A stretch of 14,803 nucleotides of DNA from Paracoccaceae bacterium (GCA_016764835.1 JAESRD010000378.1:1-14803); one strand, 5' to 3'. Shown: positions 7,394 through 14,229, counted from the stretch's first letter. Notes: generated from the sequence alone by a model not told the origin. Numbers and translations are program-made.

Positions 7394-7401
7394 GGGCTGG
7401 C
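7384..7401. terminator. Hairpin overlapping the fliI stop, between convergent genes
   Basis: GCCAGCC at 7384-7390 and GGCTGGC at 7395-7401 form a perfect 7-bp stem around a TAAG loop that contains the fliI TAA stop. Only 16 bases separate fliI from the end of the convergent DUF1217 gene, so the hairpin could terminate both transcripts. There is no T tract on either side, so intrinsic termination would be weak; protection of mRNA ends is another possibility. Confidence 0.5.
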
Positions 7402-7409
7402 CGCGACGG

Positions 7410-8210
7410 CTATTTGTATGAAAAGGTTGATGATTGTAGCAATGATAGGGCGGCACTGGCGCCCGACATCGAGAAGTTACTTATTTCGTCTCGCACTAAG
7501 AATAGACGGACAAGTTTTTCTTGCATTTCGGGGTCGTCAAAGTCGCTAACGTCACTGGTGCCAAAATAAGATTCAGCGCGTTTTTTGAATTGGACCAGTT
7601 GTTCATCAATATCTACAGAAGCAAAGCTGGCCGGAATGCCCAGTGCACTTTGAAACACCGAGCGTAAAGGCGGGCTGCCCATGATCGCAAACCAACGCGA
7701 ATCGTTCGCTTCGAAGTCGCTCAAAACATCGTTGAGCGCGTTACCTACGTTTAACGCTTGGCGAAAAGTGTCATTTTGTTCGCCTACGGCCACTTCGAAC
7801 TGATGGTTCTCATATCGATCAATAATCTTATCGGCAAAGCCCGATATGGCCGTGAGCCCGCCCAGATCGCCAAGACTAAACTCTTTGGAGAGTGCCTTAT
7901 AGCGGCTGTCTGACAGTTTGTTGGCCAGCGCGTCGTCGTCAATCGTGCCTTCTTCGAGCACTTCGAGAATAAAAGCGCGCGAGTTGATGTCGTCGCTCAG
8001 GCCAAAGGCGCCCAAAGCGACGGTTAACAAGCGGCGATCATCAACCAGTTCTTGCGCCGATGTGATCTTGGAAATGTTCTCACGAAAATAATCGGTATCG
8101 CGCGCCATGACGGCACTTTCATTGAACGCCTCTCTTTGGCTTTCCATGGTGCGGGTCAAAAACTGATAACCCGCATAGCCGCTCAGCGGCAGAACTGGTT
8201 GAAAACTCAT
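7410..8210 (-). CDS. DUF1217 flagellar protein of unknown function
   Basis: The 266-residue product has no signal peptide or membrane helix. Its start, with LPLSGYAGYQFLTRTM at residues 8-23, and its acidic, largely helical body match, from memory, the DUF1217 family. That family is found in alphaproteobacterial flagellar clusters and is sometimes mislabelled FlgF; it lacks the rod motif seen in FlgB, FlgC, FlgF and FlgG. Segments include DYFRENISKITSAQELVDD and RLFLVRDEISNF. Its ATG overlaps the flbT stop by four bases (ATGA), so it is translated with flbT, and it ends a flagellin-flaF-flbT series. A flagellar export, chaperone or regulatory role is inferred from position only. Confidence 0.85.
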   Translation of the reverse strand: MSFQPVLPLSGYAGYQFLTRTMESQREAFNESAVMARDTDYFRENISKITSAQELVDDRRLLTVALGAFGLSDDINSRAFILEVLEEGTIDDDALANKLSDSRYKALSKEFSLGDLGGLTAISGFADKIIDRYENHQFEVAVGEQNDTFRQALNVGNALNDVLSDFEANDSRWFAIMGSPPLRSVFQSALGIPASFASVDIDEQLVQFKKRAESYFGTSDVSDFDDPEMQEKLVRLFLVRDEISNFSMSGASAALSLLQSSTFSYK

Positions 8211-8617
8211 GCTGTTTGCGCTGCTGCTGCCAGCAGACGCTCCTCTCTTGGTAGCAAAGCCCTTAGTCGTTTAAGCGCTCTGTAAGTGTCACCAGCGACA
8301 ACGGCCTCGGTGGCCGCGGCCAGCTGCTGGCGGCTATCTGGGTCTGTGAGCGCTTGGCTAAGCTGCTCGATGCCGCGCAAGAGCTGGAAGCCAGCTGTTT
8401 CATCACTGGCATCACCCGACAGAACCAGCTGCGCGATATAGCAGACACGGCGGACCGGTGTGGTCACCTCATCTGGCCGGATCGCATCTCTGAGCCGGAG
8501 GATATTGGCATTTGGCGTCAAGATAGAAAGACGCGTGCGTCGGTCGCCGTTTTCAATGACTGCGCCGTTGACAAGAACCCGCTCTTTGGGGCCGAGTTTG
8601 AGTACAAGACCTGACAT
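8207..8617 (-). CDS. flbT: FlbT, post-transcriptional regulator of flagellin
   Basis: FlbT binds the 5' leader of flagellin mRNA in Caulobacter and controls its stability and translation; in some other alphaproteobacteria it acts positively. The 136-residue protein begins SGLVLKLGPKERVLVNGAVI and continues with GDRRTRLSIL, the beta-rich FlbT start, and then a helical part with VRRVCYIAQLVLSGD. The length is normal. The ATG shares its A with the flaF TAA stop (TAATG), and the gene overlaps the DUF1217 start by four bases. Its likely target, a structured flagellin leader, is about 1.7 kb upstream in the same cluster. Confidence 0.93.
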   Translation of the reverse strand: MSGLVLKLGPKERVLVNGAVIENGDRRTRLSILTPNANILRLRDAIRPDEVTTPVRRVCYIAQLVLSGDASDETAGFQLLRGIEQLSQALTDPDSRQQLAAATEAVVAGDTYRALKRLRALLPREERLLAAAAQTA

Positions 8618-9003
8618 TATTCCGCCTCCGGTGTGTTAGCCTGACCGCTCAGGCCGCGCATAACGGCGGTGTTAATATCAATAAGGGCTTCTACATCAGC
8701 CTCGCCGCGCAGAACTTGGCGCGTATGATGCACAGTGAATTCTGCAAGATAAAATACCTGGGCGCGCAGTTTTGCCGGAAGTTGATTGGCACCATCGGCA
8801 ACTTCAATTGCCAGATGGGTCCAGACCCGACGGTTTTCATGCAGCGCTTCGGCGAGACCGCGAAAGTTGGCGGAGTCGTTTGCGGCTTGTCGGAGCCGGG
8901 CTGTGGTTTGGGAAAAGAGCATAAACTCTGTTGAGCGGCCGGTGCGAACGGGTGCTGCTTCGCTTGGGCCATAGGCCTTTTGGGCCAATAATGTCGCGTT
9001 CAC
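8617..9003 (-). CDS. flaF: FlaF, flagellin expression/assembly regulator
   Basis: FlaF works opposite or together with FlbT to allow flagellin synthesis and export in alphaproteobacteria. The 128-residue protein is helical. Family-like segments are the start NATLLAQKAYG, the FMLFSQTTARLRQA stretch, and HENRRVWTHLAIEVAD with residues NQLPAKLRAQVFYLAEF after it. The start codon is GTG (9001-9003) with AAGGA seven bases upstream; no in-frame ATG is better placed. It lies 83 bases after flagellin, beyond a strong hairpin, and is joined to flbT by a one-base overlap. Confidence 0.92.
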   Translation of the reverse strand: MNATLLAQKAYGPSEAAPVRTGRSTEFMLFSQTTARLRQAANDSANFRGLAEALHENRRVWTHLAIEVADGANQLPAKLRAQVFYLAEFTVHHTRQVLRGEADVEALIDINTAVMRGLSGQANTPEAE

Positions 9004-9053
9004 GTCGATGTCCTTTCAGGACTGAGTGCTGTTTTACAGGTGTTGCGGCAGGT

Positions 9054-9078
9054 GTGGGGCGCCGTTTTGGCGCCCCAC
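9054..9078 (-). terminator. Strong hairpin just after the flagellin gene
   Basis: GTGGGGCGCC at 9054-9063 and GGCGCCCCAC at 9069-9078 form a perfect 10-bp GC-rich stem; the minus-strand loop is AAAAC. It starts nine bases after the flagellin stop and precedes flaF. There is no T run afterwards, so it may be a leaky terminator or an mRNA 3'-end stabiliser that gives abundant flagellin message and less flaF-flbT message. Confidence 0.75.
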
Positions 9079-9086
9079 TCGTTGCT

Positions 9087-10304
9087 TTACCCGAACAGCG
9101 ACAAGATCGACTGTGGCGCTTGGTTGGCGATAGACAGCGACTGGACACCCAGCTGCTGTTGCACCTGAAGCGCTTGGAGACGAGCCGAGGCTTCCTCCAT
9201 ATTGGCATCGACCATGGAGCCGATACCGGACTTGAGCGAGTCAGTTAGTTTGCCAATGAAATCTGACTGGATCTCGATGCGACCTTCGACAGAACCGAAG
9301 GAAGCAGCGGCATCAACCGACGTGTTGATGAGATCTTCGATTGCACTGAGCGCATTCGCGGCGCCAAGTGCAGTGCTAACGTCGATACCGGACATCGCAG
9401 ACAGACCACCTGCGCCAGTATTGCTGAAGCTTGCTGTGATGAACATGTCATTTACTGCATCGTTGTTTGTGAAGTTCAGCTCACCTGGGCTACCGCTGTC
9501 ATATTCAACAACTAGGTCTGCAATGCCCAGCGCATCAATAGCGTTTTTCAGCCCAACCGCGACCATATCGTCAGGCGTGGCTGAGGCAATATCATCCGCA
9601 GTCAACGTATAAGATGCGGTTTGGTCACCGATGGCGATTGATACCTTATCACCAGCAGCAAAGTTACCGCCAAAACCACCAGAGTCAATTATGATCAGAC
9701 CCGCGCCACCGCCAGAATCGGCATTGAAGCCAGCCGTATCACCATTGGCAGACTCATTGTCCGAGCCAGCGAATACCGCGGCGGCGGCATAGTCAGCCGT
9801 AGACAGGTTTTGTGCGTTCACTGTGATATTGGACGCCGTAACGGTGCCCGTTGAATCACGGTTGAGCGATGACAGAACGTCGACTGTGGTCTGCGAACCG
9901 TCAACGAGGTTGAGCCCGTTAAACTGCGCCGCGTTTACAACAGAATTGATCTGATCTTGCAGAGCCGAAATATCGGCCTGAATTTTATCGCGGTCAACGT
10001 TGTCTTCCTGAGCCGCAACAATTTTGCCTTTCATTTCGGTCATCAGGTCAGTCACTGTTTCAGCGGCCTGACGGGCCACAGCAACGGTTGATTCCCCAAG
10101 TGCCAGGCTATCGGAGATTGCCTTAAAGCCCTTAACGTCAGATTCCATCACCTTCGAGATCGCCCAGATGGCAGAGTTGTCTTTGGCGCTGCCAACAGCT
10201 TTACCTGTTGAAATCATCGACTGAGTTTCAAGCAGGTTGTTGTTGACGGATTTAAGAGTTTGCAGCGCAACCATTGCGCCATTGTTTGTCAGAATGCTCG
10301 ACAT
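9087..10304 (-). CDS. fliC: Flagellin, filament subunit
   Basis: The 405-residue product has both conserved flagellin ends. The N-terminal D0/D1 part begins SSILTNNGAMVALQTLKSVN and includes GKAVGSAKDNSAIWAISKVM and NGLNLVDG. The C-terminal D1/D0 part contains DFIGKLTDSLKSGIGSMVDA and ends QAPQSILSLFG, as in other alphaproteobacterial flagellins. The middle (about residues 150-300) is Gly/Ala/Asp/Ser-rich and variable. I chose the ATG at 10302-10304 because the conserved N terminus begins there and AAGGA lies seven bases upstream; a frame start at 10382 would add 26 unrelated residues. Rhodobacterales often call this gene fliC or flaA. It is followed by a strong hairpin and then flaF-flbT, and its leader has two stable hairpins. 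Confidence 0.97.
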   Translation of the reverse strand: MSSILTNNGAMVALQTLKSVNNNLLETQSMISTGKAVGSAKDNSAIWAISKVMESDVKGFKAISDSLALGESTVAVARQAAETVTDLMTEMKGKIVAAQEDNVDRDKIQADISALQDQINSVVNAAQFNGLNLVDGSQTTVDVLSSLNRDSTGTVTASNITVNAQNLSTADYAAAAVFAGSDNESANGDTAGFNADSGGGAGLIIIDSGGFGGNFAAGDKVSIAIGDQTASYTLTADDIASATPDDMVAVGLKNAIDALGIADLVVEYDSGSPGELNFTNNDAVNDMFITASFSNTGAGGLSAMSGIDVSTALGAANALSAIEDLINTSVDAAASFGSVEGRIEIQSDFIGKLTDSLKSGIGSMVDANMEEASARLQALQVQQQLGVQSLSIANQAPQSILSLFG

Positions 10305-10323
10305 TTGTATGTCCTTAGATAGA

Positions 10324-10369
10324 TGGCGCTTTTGCGCCAGGATTTCATGATGCCGCCCATTTGGGGCGG
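10324..10369 (-). promoter_or_regulatory. Two hairpins in the flagellin mRNA leader
   Basis: On the minus strand the upstream hairpin is CCGCCC-CAAAT-GGGCGG (10369-10353) and the downstream one is TGGCGC-AAAA-GCGCCA (10339-10324), both perfect 6-bp stems with A-rich loops. The second ends seven bases before the AAGGA ribosome site of flagellin. FlbT is known to act on the flagellin 5' leader in Caulobacter, so these are candidate FlbT-responsive structures; the link is inferred. Confidence 0.65.
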
Positions 10370-10466
10370 TATGACGTGCCATTCTGACATATGCTGCGCG
10401 GCCATTTAGCCGAACGCGCCATCGCTCTGGATGCCTGATGACCTTGGCGGTGAAACCCTTAACAGG

Positions 10467-10497
10467 ACTATAATCGGGCCTTTTCCAATGCTCTCAA
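10467..10497 (-). promoter_or_regulatory. Possible flagellin promoter
   Basis: TTGAGA (10497-10492) and TATAGT (10472-10467) on the minus strand, 19 bases apart, resemble sigma-70 -35 and -10 elements (spacing 18 if TTATAG is taken as the -10). Transcription from here would give a leader of about 155 bases. Flagellin genes in this group often use sigma-28 or sigma-54, and I could not find a good match to either, so this is tentative. Confidence 0.25.
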
Positions 10498-10553
10498 TTC
10501 GATTTAAGACGGGCAGTTCAATTTAAGGTTGGTAATTCGATTTAGGCGCGGCG
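10497..10553. repeat. Three 19-bp tandem repeats upstream of flagellin
   Basis: TTCGATTTA at 10498, TTCAATTTA at 10517 and TTCGATTTA at 10536 lie exactly 19 bases apart, with partial similarity in the bases between (AAGACGGGCA, AAGGTTGGTA, GGCGCGGCG). On the minus strand each reads TAAATCGAA or TAAATTGAA. The block adjoins the possible flagellin -35 element, and its third copy covers the stop codon of the FlgN-like gene. It may be an activator-binding array or a remnant of small duplications. Confidence 0.8.
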
Positions 10554-10895
10554 CTCTACGGCAGGCCGCTTCTGGCCGACCTTGGCTTTTTGGCCCTGGC
10601 GGTCATAAGTAAGGAAGCCGTTCTCAGAGCGCTGAAGCAGGTCGAGCCGCCGCGCAGCCTCGCGCACACCTGATATAGCAGCGGCCAGCAGCCTTTGGTT
10701 GCGGGCCAACCCGGCGCCAATGCGGCGCACGCGCTGGCCGTCGCCACGGGCTATTTGGCCTATGTTTTGCAGCTGGGTAAAAAGCTCTGTCTTTCTGGGT
10801 GCCAGCAAGGGCAGTTCTTCAAAGGCACCTGACAAGATTGCTTGTCGTTCTGCAGCGAGTAGCGATTCTATCTGATCTGCAAGTCTATTCAGCAC
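10542..10895 (-). CDS. FlgN-like flagellar export chaperone
   Basis: The 117-residue product is helical and resembles FlgN-type chaperones, which hold hook-filament junction proteins FlgK and FlgL before export. Seen: an N-terminal helix pattern (LADQIESLLAAERQAILSGA then a Lys near LAPRKTELFTQL), a second helix RNQRLLAAAISGVREAARRL, and FLTYDRQGQK near the end, similar to the Tyr-Asp-x-x-Gly ending common in FlgN. I chose the GTG at 10893-10895 because AGGAG lies seven bases upstream and the similarity begins there; the frame is open further upstream inside flgJ but reads as a shadow. It overlaps the end of the FlgJ-type gene by 11 bases. Assignment rests on remembered patterns, so it is moderate. 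Confidence 0.75.
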   Translation of the reverse strand: MLNRLADQIESLLAAERQAILSGAFEELPLLAPRKTELFTQLQNIGQIARGDGQRVRRIGAGLARNQRLLAAAISGVREAARRLDLLQRSENGFLTYDRQGQKAKVGQKRPAVERRA

Positions 10896-11193
10896 GGGTT
10901 TGCTCCTGCATAGCTCTAAACAATGATTCGGCCAGCCCAATGCCACCGCCATCGACCATGATTCTGGCCTGCTCCATGCGCAATAGAGAGCCAAACTGTT
11001 CTTCACCCTCGCCGCCTCCAAACGCGCCGGGCTTAGCATCTAGCCCGGCAGATTTGAGCATTTCGGCAAGAAATACGGCTTCTAGCTCATTGGCAGCCTC
11101 GCGCAGCAAGACATCTTGGCTGGTTTGAGCGTTGGTTCTTGAAATATCGGTCTGCGCCACTGCGGTTAGTGGCCCACTCTCAGGAATGGTCAT
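10885..11193 (-). CDS. flgJ: FlgJ-type rod-binding protein (no muramidase domain)
   Basis: The 102-residue product corresponds to the N-terminal rod-binding domain of FlgJ, which caps the growing rod. Key segments are AANELEAVFLAEMLKSAG (residues about 33-50), then a Gly-rich loop (GAFGGGEGEEQFGSLL), and GGGIGLAESLFRAM near the end, all typical. It lacks the peptidoglycan hydrolase domain of enterobacterial FlgJ, as is normal in alphaproteobacteria, where a separate enzyme does that task. The ATG at 11191-11193 has GGAG six bases upstream; the in-frame ATG at 11205 overlaps that site and has none of its own. It is followed by the FlgN-like gene with an 11-base overlap and is divergent from fliK. 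Confidence 0.88.
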   Translation of the reverse strand: MTIPESGPLTAVAQTDISRTNAQTSQDVLLREAANELEAVFLAEMLKSAGLDAKPGAFGGGEGEEQFGSLLRMEQARIMVDGGGIGLAESLFRAMQEQTRAE

Positions 11194-11305
11194 GGGTGTC
11201 TCCATTTAGACGGATTTTTTTGAGTTTGCGCTGAAACCGGTAAAGAAGCCGTAATCTTCCTGAGCCTATTCTTATGTCAGCGTCCAAACCCAGATCGGAG
11301 AAGGG
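11194..11305. promoter_or_regulatory. Divergent flgJ / fliK intergenic region
   Basis: These 112 bases separate the starts of the divergent flgJ and fliK genes and should hold both promoters. I see a TTTTTTT run near 11215-11221 and ribosome sites at both ends, but no clear sigma-factor element, CtrA box or strong dyad. Confidence 0.4.
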
Positions 11306-12922
11306 ATGGCATTTATAATGGTCCAGAATGGGCTGGCGACTGCCGCCAACACCGCAAATTTGCCCGCAGCGTTGCCCGAAGGCCGCGCGGCCTTGCCCGT
11401 CTATGATAATGACAAGGACTCCTTTGCTGACGTTGTTGAAGCCGGTCGGGAAAGCCTGGCTGTTGATCCGCAGCGTATAACTAAGCGTGCTGATGGGCAG
11501 ACAGCTGAGGCCGAGCACGCTGCCGAATCTGTAGACCAAGGCTCAAGCAGTTGGCCAAAACTTGCTGACAATATTGACGACGTTGTCGTGCCCAGCGCAG
11601 ATGCCCGACATGATAATACAGCGCAGCAGCTGACCAGTGAGGGTGAGCCCGCCGAAACGGCTGGGCTGCTTAACCCGGTATTGGCGGTTGTGTCTGAGAC
11701 GGTTCAAACCGAGCCAAGGGCGCTGTTGCAAAACGGGCTTGCTGGCAAGGTGCAGGTCCGCGCTGCCTTTGACCATATGGCCGCACCCGTTGAGGCGGCG
11801 TATGGTGCTGAAGTCGTTAGCGGCACGGATGTCGCTGCGCGTGGTCTTGCCAGTACCGGTTTGCGCGGTCAGCCCAGTGCTGAACCTGGGCGGCAAGAGA
11901 CTGGACAAATTCTGGTTCAGCCCGGTGCCGTGGCAATGGCTGGTCCCGTTAGTTCGGAGCCGGACTTAATCGCACCGGTGCCGGGCGCTGAGGTCAATAC
12001 GATTGCTCAGGCTACCTCGACGCAGTTTGCTGGCTTAGCCGATAGCCGTTCGATAAACGCCGTGGCGGTTAACGAAGCGAAGGCAAATGTTAGTCAGGCG
12101 CGGTTGGCAACGGCTGGCGCTGAACCGGCAATGGCCAGTCAGGCTGAGGTGGCTTTGGCCCGCCAAGTGGCCGAGCAGGTACCTGTTCTGGAGCCAAAGT
12201 TTAATGAAATGCGCGCGACAGATAAGGCTGGTGCGACACGCAGCACAGCCGGCGCAACAACCCGGCGTGAACAAAGTGCCGCGTCAAACATCACAAATAC
12301 GACGACGAGCACGCCGCCAACAATTGGCGCGGCTGTGGCTTTGCCCCAAGCTTTGTTAGTCGAGGCCGACCCCGCCGAAGCCAGTTTTGGTTTGTCGGTT
12401 GCGGCGGGCCAAAGCAGTGCAGCACCACAGGCGCTGTTTTCATCTGGCGCACCAGAGCAGACAGCGGGCCAAAGTGCCGCGCAAACCCGCGAGTTGGCCG
12501 CACAGCTGGCCAGTAATATGCCAAAGTCAAACGGGCAGACCACCGAGATTATGCTGACGCCAGAAGAGCTGGGCCGGGTCCGGCTTTCGCTGCATAGCGT
12601 CGGCGATAAAGTGGTGGTCATGATCGCTGCCGAGCGGCCTGAAACTGTTGAGCTTATGCGCCGCCATATGGATGAGCTTGAGCGCGAACTACGCGCAGAA
12701 GGCTTTGAGGATGTGAGTTTTGAGTTTGGTGGCGACACCGCGCCAGACCAAGATAATGAAGCATCAGCCGATACCGGGCTTGGCCTGCATTCTGGCTCAG
12801 AGACCGACCGCAATACTGGGCAAGGACTGGGCCAAACAGCCGCTGCACGCGCCTTGAACCAACGCGAAACTGCGACGCCGCATCAACTGTCCGCTAATGG
12901 ACAGCTCGATTTGCGGCTTTAA
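11306..12922 (+). CDS. fliK: FliK, hook-length control protein
   Basis: FliK is the secreted ruler that measures the hook and switches export from hook to filament proteins. The 538-residue product has a long, low-complexity Ala/Glu/Gln/Thr/Val-rich N-terminal part (residues 1 to about 390), as expected of a ruler. It is followed by the conserved C-terminal hook-control domain at about residues 395-480, with IMLTPEELGRVRLSLH and residues VVVMIAAERPETVELMRRH, then ELRAEGFEDVSFEFG. The C-terminal tail is polar and Gln-rich. The ATG at 11306 has GGAG five bases before it; the ATG at 11318 is too far from it. There is no N-terminal signal, as expected for a type III substrate. flgD follows after 17 bases. 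Confidence 0.92.
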   Translation: MAFIMVQNGLATAANTANLPAALPEGRAALPVYDNDKDSFADVVEAGRESLAVDPQRITKRADGQTAEAEHAAESVDQGSSSWPKLADNIDDVVVPSADARHDNTAQQLTSEGEPAETAGLLNPVLAVVSETVQTEPRALLQNGLAGKVQVRAAFDHMAAPVEAAYGAEVVSGTDVAARGLASTGLRGQPSAEPGRQETGQILVQPGAVAMAGPVSSEPDLIAPVPGAEVNTIAQATSTQFAGLADSRSINAVAVNEAKANVSQARLATAGAEPAMASQAEVALARQVAEQVPVLEPKFNEMRATDKAGATRSTAGATTRREQSAASNITNTTTSTPPTIGAAVALPQALLVEADPAEASFGLSVAAGQSSAAPQALFSSGAPEQTAGQSAAQTRELAAQLASNMPKSNGQTTEIMLTPEELGRVRLSLHSVGDKVVVMIAAERPETVELMRRHMDELERELRAEGFEDVSFEFGGDTAPDQDNEASADTGLGLHSGSETDRNTGQGLGQTAAARALNQRETATPHQLSANGQLDLRL

Positions 12923-12939
12923 GAATTTAGGGAATTATC

Positions 12940-13593
12940 ATGGACGCTGTCACTTCTGCCACCACCACTACTGCTGCTGCAACCACATCCACCGCAGCAA
13001 TCACCTCTGACTTCAACACGTTCCTGACGCTGATGACCACGCAGCTGAAGAACCAAGACCCGCTCGACCCGGTCGATTCGTCTGAATTTGCCCTGCAATT
13101 GGCCACCTTCTCGGGGGTCGAGCAACAGGTTCTGACCAATGACCTGCTCACCGCCGTGAGCGCGCAGCTCGCGGTGAGCGGTTTGTCGCAAATGTCGAGC
13201 TGGGTTGGCATGGAAGTACGCGCCCCGTCTGGCGTGTATTTTGACGGGGAACCGGTCACGATTGCGCCAAACCCTGTTTCTTTGGCTGATACGGTTGAGT
13301 TGGTTGTGTACGATTCGAGCGGCGAAGAAGTGCAGCGTTTCGAGATCCCAGTCTCAGCAGAGCCGATTGAGTGGGCCGGTGTCGCTCCCGATGGTACGCC
13401 TTTCCCATCAGGCACATATACTTTTGATGTGATCAGCTATGCTGGGGGCGAGGTGCTGCTATCTGAGCGCGCTGATGTTTATGCAAAAGTCACCGAAGTC
13501 CGCTCAGAGGGCGGAGAGATTTTGCTAATCCTTGAGGGTGGTGGCGCTGTTTCGGCCAATGCTGTCAGCGGTATGCGCAACCCGAATTCGTAG
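12940..13593 (+). CDS. flgD: FlgD, hook cap / scaffolding protein
   Basis: FlgD caps the growing hook and is needed for FlgE assembly. The 217-residue product has a Thr/Ala-rich N terminus (residues 6-20), then the diagnostic segment FLTLMTTQLKNQDPLDP (residues 28-44) with SEFALQLATFSGVEQQ after it. Its C-terminal beta-sandwich contains VELVVYDSSGEEV, EWAGVAPDGTPFPSGTYTF and a final Met-Arg-Asn-Pro. The ATG has AGGGA about six bases upstream. It forms a two-gene unit with fliK and is closed by a strong terminator. The usual next gene, flgE, is not here. Confidence 0.96.
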   Translation: MDAVTSATTTTAAATTSTAAITSDFNTFLTLMTTQLKNQDPLDPVDSSEFALQLATFSGVEQQVLTNDLLTAVSAQLAVSGLSQMSSWVGMEVRAPSGVYFDGEPVTIAPNPVSLADTVELVVYDSSGEEVQRFEIPVSAEPIEWAGVAPDGTPFPSGTYTFDVISYAGGEVLLSERADVYAKVTEVRSEGGEILLILEGGGAVSANAVSGMRNPNS

Positions 13594-13616
13594 GCACAGC
13601 AGCCTAACACCAACAA

Positions 13617-13646
13617 AAATGGCCGCGCTGAATTGCGCGGCCATTT
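13617..13646. terminator. Bidirectional terminator between flgD and the VPLPA-CTERM gene
   Basis: AAATGGCCGCGC at 13617-13628 and GCGCGGCCATTT at 13635-13646 form a perfect 12-bp stem with loop TGAATT. The GC core is flanked by A and T runs, giving a short T tract on both strands (TTTCTGGTTT on plus, TTTTTGTTGG on minus). It lies between convergent genes 23 bases after flgD and 26 bases after the minus-strand gene. Confidence 0.88.
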
Positions 13647-13671
13647 CTGGTTTGTACTCGTAGGGCAGTGT

Positions 13672-14229
13672 TTAGCTTGTCGACTTGCGCCGACGCAATG
13701 CGCTAAGGCCACCCATAGCTGCCATGATCAGCAGACCAGTAGCAGGCAGCGGAACGCTGGCGATTGTGAATGTAATGTTGTCGACACGGCCAGAACCGTT
13801 GGCAGCGTTCTGGAATGTGAAGACGGAAACGTCATCAAACGCGCCCATAACATCAACCGCTGTCATTGCATTGCCGGACTGTGTTTCGGTGTACGAAGTT
13901 GTCGGGCCACCGGAAGAGACCACAATGTCACCGCCATTGCCGGGCGCATTGAACAAGAAGCCTTCAACATCGAAGTTGCCGCCGGAATAGGTGACGGAGA
14001 TGATTTCATTATTGCCGAACTGCAAGCAGGATGAGTTTGGCGAGCCTGTTGGGCAGCTAGAGGCTAAGCCAGCGCCGCCGGGGCTGTTGCTCGTGAAGGT
14101 AAAACCGTCTTCGGTATATGTGCCGCCGGACAGAAGCCCGCTATCAAAATCAATGGTGACTGTTGCGGCAGCAGCCATACTACCTGTCATTGCCAGCGCA
14201 AGGCCGACGGCAAGTGCAAATTTGTTCAT
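13672..14229 (-). CDS. Secreted VPLPA-CTERM sorting-signal protein
   Basis: The 185-residue protein has a signal peptide (residues 1-22, ending SMAAAA), a beta-rich, Gly/Ser/Asn/Thr-rich body, and a C-terminal tripartite sorting signal: VPLPA at 159-163, a hydrophobic helix (about 164-176) and a basic end with RRRK at 179-182. This is the VPLPA variant of PEP-CTERM, known in Rhodobacterales and processed by an exosortase of the XrtD type, after which proteins may be released to the surface or exopolysaccharide. Cys59 and Cys68 could form a disulfide. I chose the ATG at 14227-14229; a TTG three bases upstream is possible. Its role is unknown. It is convergent with flgD, and a TTAA-N7-TTAA box lies 58 bases upstream of its start. 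Confidence 0.9.
   Translation of the reverse strand: MNKFALAVGLALAMTGSMAAAATVTIDFDSGLLSGGTYTEDGFTFTSNSPGGAGLASSCPTGSPNSSCLQFGNNEIISVTYSGGNFDVEGFLFNAPGNGGDIVVSSGGPTTSYTETQSGNAMTAVDVMGAFDDVSVFTFQNAANGSGRVDNITFTIASVPLPATGLLIMAAMGGLSALRRRKSTS

Noticed and set aside
10288..10348. Possible upstream open reading frame in the flagellin leader starting at ATG 10348 (minus strand)
   Set aside because: It runs out of frame into the flagellin start and ends at a TGA shortly after, but it lacks a convincing ribosome site and its codons are those of the hairpin, so a coding role is unlikely.
10394..10419. Imperfect GC-rich dyad (GCGC...GCGC) between the possible promoter and flagellin leader hairpins
   Set aside because: The stem needs a bulge and is no better than expected in GC-rich DNA.
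10401..10432. Sigma-54-like GG/GC pair upstream of flagellin (minus strand, TGGCGCG then GC)
   Set aside because: The GG and GC elements are two bases too close for a -24/-12 promoter.
12139..12813. 224-codon minus-strand frame inside fliK
   Set aside because: It is antisense to the conserved FliK C-terminal domain; a Ser/Ala-rich translation with no motif indicates a shadow.
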